Origin: an uncultured Burkholderiales bacterium
GTDB lineage: Bacteria; Pseudomonadota; Gammaproteobacteria; Burkholderiales; Burkholderiaceae_C
Length of the DNA: 64,000 bases
Direction: 5' to 3'
Assembly (NCBI GenBank): GCA_903932865.1
Contig: CAIZHQ010000012.1
Location: 109,531-173,530 of the forward strand
Part shown: one piece after another, positions 59,658-64,000 of the stretch
How the letters are laid out: the number at the start of each line of letters is the position of its first letter
How positions within the stretch are numbered: position 1 is the first letter of the stretch
Translations under genes and position numbers: made by a program
Notes under the pieces: generated by a model
Told to the model about the DNA's origin: nothing
Database searches by the model: none
The model's input: the letters and a program-made list of their open reading frames with translations, nothing else

Positions 59658-59694
59658 CATGTGGTGCTTGATGACTCAGCACCATTCTTAATTT

Positions 59695-61482
59695 TTAGCT
59701 TAGGTGGTGTACCTGAGCCGGTTCATACACCGGTGTCGGGATTCCTTCATAGCGCGCCTTGAGCTGCAGGGCCATGAACTGCGAATAATGTCGGTTCTGG
59801 TGCAAATTTCCCCCTTGTATCCAAAGATGCGGTACCTGAGTGGGTTTCCACATGTTGCGCAGCTCACCCTCCCAGGGCCCTGGATCTTTTGGCGTGTCGG
59901 AGCCCAAGCCCCAGACCTTGCCCAATTTGTTGGCTACATCCGGCGAAATCAAATCACCAAGCCAGCGATTCATTGAGCCATAGCCGGTGGCATAGACGAT
60001 GATGTCTGCCTCCAGCTCGGTGCCATCGGTAAGCACCACGCTCTTGGGTTTGATCTTTGCGATGTTCACACCACTCTTGAGATGTACGCTGCCGTTGGCG
60101 ACCAACTCGCTGGCACCAACGTCAATGTAGTAGCCTGATCCACGGCGTAGGTACTTCATGAAAAGCCCAGATCCATCGGCTCCAAAGTCCAGCAAGAAGC
60201 CCGCCTTTTCGAGACGTGAATATAGATCTGCATCACGCTTTTTCATCTCCTCGTACACGGGGATGTGGAAGGTGTGCATGATCTTGTAGGGCACACTGGC
60301 GAAAATTAGATCGGCTTTATGGCAGTCGATTCCACTCTTTACGGCTTGCTCGCTGTAAAGACCACCCAGCGCCAACTCCATCAGAGAGTTGCTTGGTGCA
60401 ATGTGGGTGCTGCTACGCTGGATCATGGTGGTGTCCACACCCTCTTCCCATAAAGCCGCGCAGATGTCGTGCGCCGAATTGTTCGAACCCAGCACAACGG
60501 CTTTCTTGCCTCGATAGTTTTCAGCCCCAGGGAATTTGCTGGAGTGGAATTGATCGCCGAGGAAACTGTCAGCGCCCTCGATTTTCGGCACATTGGGATA
60601 GCCCGAGACACCCAGCGCCACAACCAGCTCTTTCGGCTTGAGTGTGACTTCACGACCTTCGCGTTCAACGGTCACCTCCCACTCGCCGCGCGCTTCGTTG
60701 TACTGAGCTTTTTTGCAAGTGGTGGAATTCCAGTAGTTGAGCTCCATCACCTTGGTGTACATCTCCAGCCAATCACCAACCTTGTCCTTGGGTGCGAATA
60801 TGGGCCAATCCTCCGGGAAAGGCATGTAGGGCAGATGGTCATACCAAACCGGATCGTGCAAGCACAAACTCTTGTATCGGTTACGCCAACTGTCGCCGGC
60901 TCTAGCGTTCTTCTCGATGATGATGGCGGGGACACCCAGCTTGCGCAGACGCGCACCCAGAATGATGCCTGCTTGCCCCCCGCCGATGATCACCACGTGG
61001 GGCTGCTTGCTGTATCCCAGCGTTCGCGCTTCTTCTTCACGGTTTTCCAGCCAGGTTTTTCGGCCTTTGTGTGGGCCGTGCTCGACACCTTTAGGACGTG
61101 TTTCCCCTCTGGCTTCTTCATGACCCTTGAGCTCGACCATGGTCGTCAAAAGTGTCCAAGCTTTACCGTCTTTCAGACGCAACAAGCCATTTCCACGAGC
61201 TATTGCTGTTTCAAATTTGAACCAAGCTTCGGTGATACCGTCTGCTTCGGTCGCTTCACCATCGATTGTCCAGTTGGCAGGTTTGACGCTGGGCAAAGTG
61301 CTGTCGAGCATCTCACGAATCTGATCCTGGCCTTCTGCTGTTTTCAAATTCCACGTGAATGACAGAAGGTCTCGCCAATAACAATCTTGGAGAAATAATT
61401 GGGCAGCACCTGCTGTGTCGCCTCGCTGAAGAGTGGCATCCCATTTAGAAAGCCAAGCTGTCGCCTTTTCTTGTGCAGTCAT
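59695..61482 (-). CDS. Flavin monooxygenase with N-terminal NTF2-like domain
   Basis: From the ATG at 61482 (AGGAG about 10 bases before) the protein has 595 residues. Residues 1-140 look like an NTF2/SnoaL domain (KATAWLSKWDATLQRGDTAG). The rest is an FMO-type flavoprotein with FAD motif GGGQAG at 167-172, the FMO motif FLGDQFHSSKFP and the NADP motif VLGSNNSAHD. It could oxidise a ketone, sulfide or amine; a Baeyer-Villiger reaction is possible but the fingerprint is closer to FMO. It has its own sigma-54 promoter. Confidence 0.9.
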   Translation of the reverse strand: MTAQEKATAWLSKWDATLQRGDTAGAAQLFLQDCYWRDLLSFTWNLKTAEGQDQIREMLDSTLPSVKPANWTIDGEATEADGITEAWFKFETAIARGNGLLRLKDGKAWTLLTTMVELKGHEEARGETRPKGVEHGPHKGRKTWLENREEEARTLGYSKQPHVVIIGGGQAGIILGARLRKLGVPAIIIEKNARAGDSWRNRYKSLCLHDPVWYDHLPYMPFPEDWPIFAPKDKVGDWLEMYTKVMELNYWNSTTCKKAQYNEARGEWEVTVEREGREVTLKPKELVVALGVSGYPNVPKIEGADSFLGDQFHSSKFPGAENYRGKKAVVLGSNNSAHDICAALWEEGVDTTMIQRSSTHIAPSNSLMELALGGLYSEQAVKSGIDCHKADLIFASVPYKIMHTFHIPVYEEMKKRDADLYSRLEKAGFLLDFGADGSGLFMKYLRRGSGYYIDVGASELVANGSVHLKSGVNIAKIKPKSVVLTDGTELEADIIVYATGYGSMNRWLGDLISPDVANKLGKVWGLGSDTPKDPGPWEGELRNMWKPTQVPHLWIQGGNLHQNRHYSQFMALQLKARYEGIPTPVYEPAQVHHLS

Positions 61483-61538
61483 CCGTAAAGTCTCCTGTGT
61501 TGGTGGTATCACCCGTCTGGGGGCGACGCTTTCTATAG

Positions 61539-61553
61539 GCAAACCTTGTGCCA
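61539..61553 (-). promoter_or_regulatory. Sigma-54 (-24/-12) promoter of the FMO gene
   Basis: On the minus strand TGGCAC (61553-61548) and TTGC (61542-61539) are five bases apart, an exact match to TGGCAC-N5-TTGC. It lies about 57 bp before the FMO start codon. Transcription should begin near 61527 and depends on an activator ATPase such as the one encoded next door. Confidence 0.85.
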
Positions 61554-61560
61554 ACACAGA

Positions 61561-61695
61561 TGTGACAACTTGCTTACGGGAAAAACACTACTTGGACCAA
61601 TGCAACATGAAAATGGCTCAAAAAAATGTCACAGCTGAGCTGAATATTCGCTTTCAACCTGCTCGCGCGTTACAGGTGTAACACCTGCTGTGACA
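61561..61695. promoter_or_regulatory. Activator binding sites (UAS) for the sigma-54 promoter
   Basis: CAGGTGT-A-ACACCTG (61673-61687) is a perfect palindrome. TGTCACAGC (61627-61635) and GCTGTGACA (61687-61695) are perfect reverse complements, and TGTGACA occurs again at 61561. The sites lie roughly 100-170 bases from the promoter start, the usual place for sigma-54 activators. The likely activator is the adjacent regulator. Confidence 0.6.
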
Positions 61696-61727
61696 ATTTC
61701 ATACCGATGAATGAATTCGAATGGGCC

Positions 61728-63872
61728 TCAGGGAAGTGTCGCGTTGCCGTCTTCAAAACCATCTGTCTTGTTGGGTGAGCGCAAGCCCAATCGTTCCATG
61801 CGGCGGTACAGCGTCATGCGTGACACTCCAAGACGACGAGCAGCAGCACTCATGTTCCAGCCGCTTAGACGCAACTCCTCCCGCAATAGATCTGCGGGGT
61901 CAGCAGCAGGGCTCCTCTCGACCTGGACATCGACTTCATCCTGGCAAGTCTTGTGAGCGATCTCGGTTGATTTTAAATCGCCAACACCTGGTTCTTGAGA
62001 GTAAAACGGCTGTTCTACACAGGTGATGGCCTGAGTTGTCGCATGAGGAGTCCATAAGCTCGAAAGATGTCCCGGAGGACGTCGCAAGAGGTATTCGGGC
62101 AAGTCATCCAAGGTGACCACGCCATCGATGCACAGTGCGCGCGCGCAGTCAAGAACGTTGCACAACTCACGCACATTACCCGGCCAGTCGTGCATCAAGA
62201 GAAGTTCCAGCGCGTCATCGCTCAAACTGACTTCGGGTTCGCCTCGCGGTGCGCACAGTTTCTGAATCAGCACCTCCAGATCGCGCCGTTCGCGCAAAGC
62301 CGGTAGATGGAAGTGCACGCCGTTTAGCCGGTAATACAGATCATCTCTGAACTGACCTGCCTTCACTGCTGCGACCAAATTGCAGTGTGTAGCTGCCACC
62401 ACCCGAAGATTGACCGAGACGGGTCGGGTCGCGCCAACCGGCAGCACTTCACGCTCGGCCAAAACACGCAGAAGTCTTGCTTGCAATGGCAAAGGCATGT
62501 CACCGATTTCATCCAAAAACAGCGTGCCGCCATCTGCTTCCTGAATGAGTCCCCGCTTACCCCGTGTGCCTGCCCCTGAAAAGCTCCCGGGGAGATGCCC
62601 AAACAGTTCACTTTCGATCAGGGTTTCAGGAATGGCAGCGCAATTCACAGCCACAAAAGGTTGGCGACGGCGTTCGCTGCTTTCGTGGAGCGCGCGAGCA
62701 AAACACTCTTTGCCGCTGCCTGTTTCACCGGTCAGCAAAATATTGATGGGTGAGTTCACCAAGCGTGCAGCACGCTCGGTGATGCGGTCAAGCGTTGGGT
62801 CGCCCCCTGATAGTGCCGCCAATGGTGCGGGAACTGAAACAGTTTGTGCCGCATACGCGCGCATCGATGTCGCCCGAGGCGGTGGTGATGCGAGCAGGAA
62901 AAGCATGTTTTTAGACTTCGGCAAAGTCACCGCTCGCTGATCAACGGGTATCCCTGCCATGTACCGACCCAGGTCTGAGGGAGTTAAATTAATGACCGAT
63001 GCAAGGGGTCGCCCGATTAGGCTGTCTTGACCAAACGCATTTCCAATTGTTGCAATAGTTGAAGGCTGTTCCAGCAGTAGTTGTGCTTGTCGGTTATGTC
63101 CAGCAATGCATCCAGAATCGTCAAGAGCTAGGAGATACTCCGGATTCACGTCCAAAAATTCAGGTGCAGTGCTAAGCCGCAACACCCAATGCGAGCGAAA
63201 GCGCTGCAGAAAACTTGCATTCTCTACATGTGCGGCGTACATCTTCACCATCTGGAGTGCAAGGTGCTGACTTTCCTTACCAGTCGGTGAGCTCAATGCT
63301 GAAATATCAAGGACTGCCTTCATACGTCCTTGATCATCAAATACTGGTGCAGCCGTACAAGTCAGGGGAATGTGGGTTGCATCGAAGTGATCATCCAAAT
63401 GGACAGTCAGCGCCTGCCCGGTCGCAATACAAGTGCCCACACCACAGGTACCTGCGTGATGTTCGCTCCAATCCGCACCAAGATAGAGTCCAGCTTTGCG
63501 TAAGCTGGGCTCGAACACTAGATCACCTAGAAAATCGACGGTTACACCGCGGGCATCCGTCAATAAAACGCAATAGCCAAGCCCTGCCACCTGTCTGTAC
63601 AGCGCCTCAAGCCCATGGCGTGCAATCTGGAGAAATATCTCCATTTGATCTTGGTGTTCGCGAAGCTGTGCATTTGGGAGTATCACAGCCTCCTGCATGC
63701 GTGTCGGATCTAACCTGTGTACGCTGACGCAACGGGTCCACGAGTCATGAATGATGCTGTCTTTGGAGGGAAGTAGCCTCAGATCACCTATTTCAACACC
63801 GGGCAAGGGCTTGCGGTCCAAGCCCACAGCCTGCATTACTTGCGTGATATGAGCTTGCTGTGCTGTAGCCAT
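61728..63872 (-). CDS. Sigma-54-dependent activator, AcoR-like
   Basis: From the ATG at 63872 (GAGG six bases before) the protein has 714 residues. A GAF-type sensor (about 70-225, with GADWSEHHAGTCGVGTCIAT) is followed by a PAS-like segment and the AAA+ domain: Walker A GETGSGKE at 382-389, GSFSGA loop at 429-434 where GAFTGA is usual, Walker B LFLDEIGD at 451-458. A Fis-type HTH ends the protein (LRLSGWNMSAAARRLGVSRM). It should activate the sigma-54 promoter downstream. An ATG at 63884 is a less likely start. Confidence 0.93.
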   Translation of the reverse strand: MATAQQAHITQVMQAVGLDRKPLPGVEIGDLRLLPSKDSIIHDSWTRCVSVHRLDPTRMQEAVILPNAQLREHQDQMEIFLQIARHGLEALYRQVAGLGYCVLLTDARGVTVDFLGDLVFEPSLRKAGLYLGADWSEHHAGTCGVGTCIATGQALTVHLDDHFDATHIPLTCTAAPVFDDQGRMKAVLDISALSSPTGKESQHLALQMVKMYAAHVENASFLQRFRSHWVLRLSTAPEFLDVNPEYLLALDDSGCIAGHNRQAQLLLEQPSTIATIGNAFGQDSLIGRPLASVINLTPSDLGRYMAGIPVDQRAVTLPKSKNMLFLLASPPPRATSMRAYAAQTVSVPAPLAALSGGDPTLDRITERAARLVNSPINILLTGETGSGKECFARALHESSERRRQPFVAVNCAAIPETLIESELFGHLPGSFSGAGTRGKRGLIQEADGGTLFLDEIGDMPLPLQARLLRVLAEREVLPVGATRPVSVNLRVVAATHCNLVAAVKAGQFRDDLYYRLNGVHFHLPALRERRDLEVLIQKLCAPRGEPEVSLSDDALELLLMHDWPGNVRELCNVLDCARALCIDGVVTLDDLPEYLLRRPPGHLSSLWTPHATTQAITCVEQPFYSQEPGVGDLKSTEIAHKTCQDEVDVQVERSPAADPADLLREELRLSGWNMSAAARRLGVSRMTLYRRMERLGLRSPNKTDGFEDGNATLP

Positions 63873-64000
63873 ATGCTTCCTCATAATTGAAAAGTTCAAA
63901 AAATCTTAGATGAAACTTACGTTCTTGGACAGCAGAGAGAACCCGGATAAGTCAGTCAGACAAATATAATGTTATGCTCATTAATATTAATATATTAAAT

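Noticed and set aside
1..64000. CRISPR arrays
   Set aside because: No regularly spaced repeats of 25-40 bases with unique spacers were seen; the repeats found are short operators or iterons.

Overview
The window looks like the chromosome of a betaproteobacterium of the Burkholderiales, probably Comamonadaceae or a relative. The evidence is a fairly high GC content, three orphan Bug-type (TctC-like) substrate-binding proteins, and clusters of aromatic-degradation genes. No rRNA or tRNA gene, complete insertion sequence or CRISPR array was seen. All calls come from reading the sequence; no database search was run.

Region 1 (1-27.7 kb) is a lambda/HK97-like siphovirus prophage, mostly on the minus strand and read right to left. 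The early end (27.7-20.4 kb) holds an AlpA-like HTH gene, several small conserved phage genes, a P4-type primase-helicase, a possible iteron origin and a beta-class DNA methyltransferase with a ParB domain. A small plus-strand cassette (18.97-20.44 kb) follows. The late genes then run HNH nuclease, TerS, TerL, portal, S49 protease, HK97 capsid, connectors, tail tube, gpG/gpGT (with a canonical -1 slippery heptamer), tape measure, gpM, gpL, gpK, gpI, gpJ and a tail-fibre gene cut by the left edge. Two intrinsic terminators lie inside the late operon.

Region 2 (27.9-38.4 kb) is accessory cargo between the phage early genes and a plus-strand serine-recombinase module (DUF2924, recombinase and partners). 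It holds an AbiEi/AbiEii toxin-antitoxin pair with its own repeated operator and a PHP-phosphoesterase/SMC-like ATPase overlapped by a small partner gene. It also holds a lone proteasome-fold Ntn-hydrolase candidate and an unrecognised two-gene operon behind a strong sigma-70 promoter overlapped by a LexA-like box. This is the most likely place for an undescribed defence or conflict system. The recombinase module probably marks the right end of the integrated element.

Region 3 (38.7-58.8 kb) is a catabolic region with two parallel gene sets for what looks like sulfated aromatic compounds. Each set has an MhpA-like FAD hydroxylase, a VOC (extradiol-dioxygenase-like) protein, an FAH-family hydrolase and a sulfatase. 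Set A (38.7-48.8 kb) adds an IclR regulator, a 3-oxoacid CoA-transferase pair, three Bug binding proteins and an NTF2-like protein. Set B (49.3-58.75 kb) is a seven-gene operon, mostly with 4-bp overlaps, that adds an MDR oxidoreductase, an acyl-CoA ligase and a nitronate monooxygenase. It faces a TetR regulator across a perfect palindrome. The substrate is inferred, not shown.

Region 4 (59.7-63.9 kb) holds a flavin monooxygenase with an N-terminal NTF2-like domain. It is preceded by a full sigma-54 promoter and inverted-repeat activator sites, and the upstream gene is a sigma-54-dependent activator, so the two form a self-contained regulatory unit.
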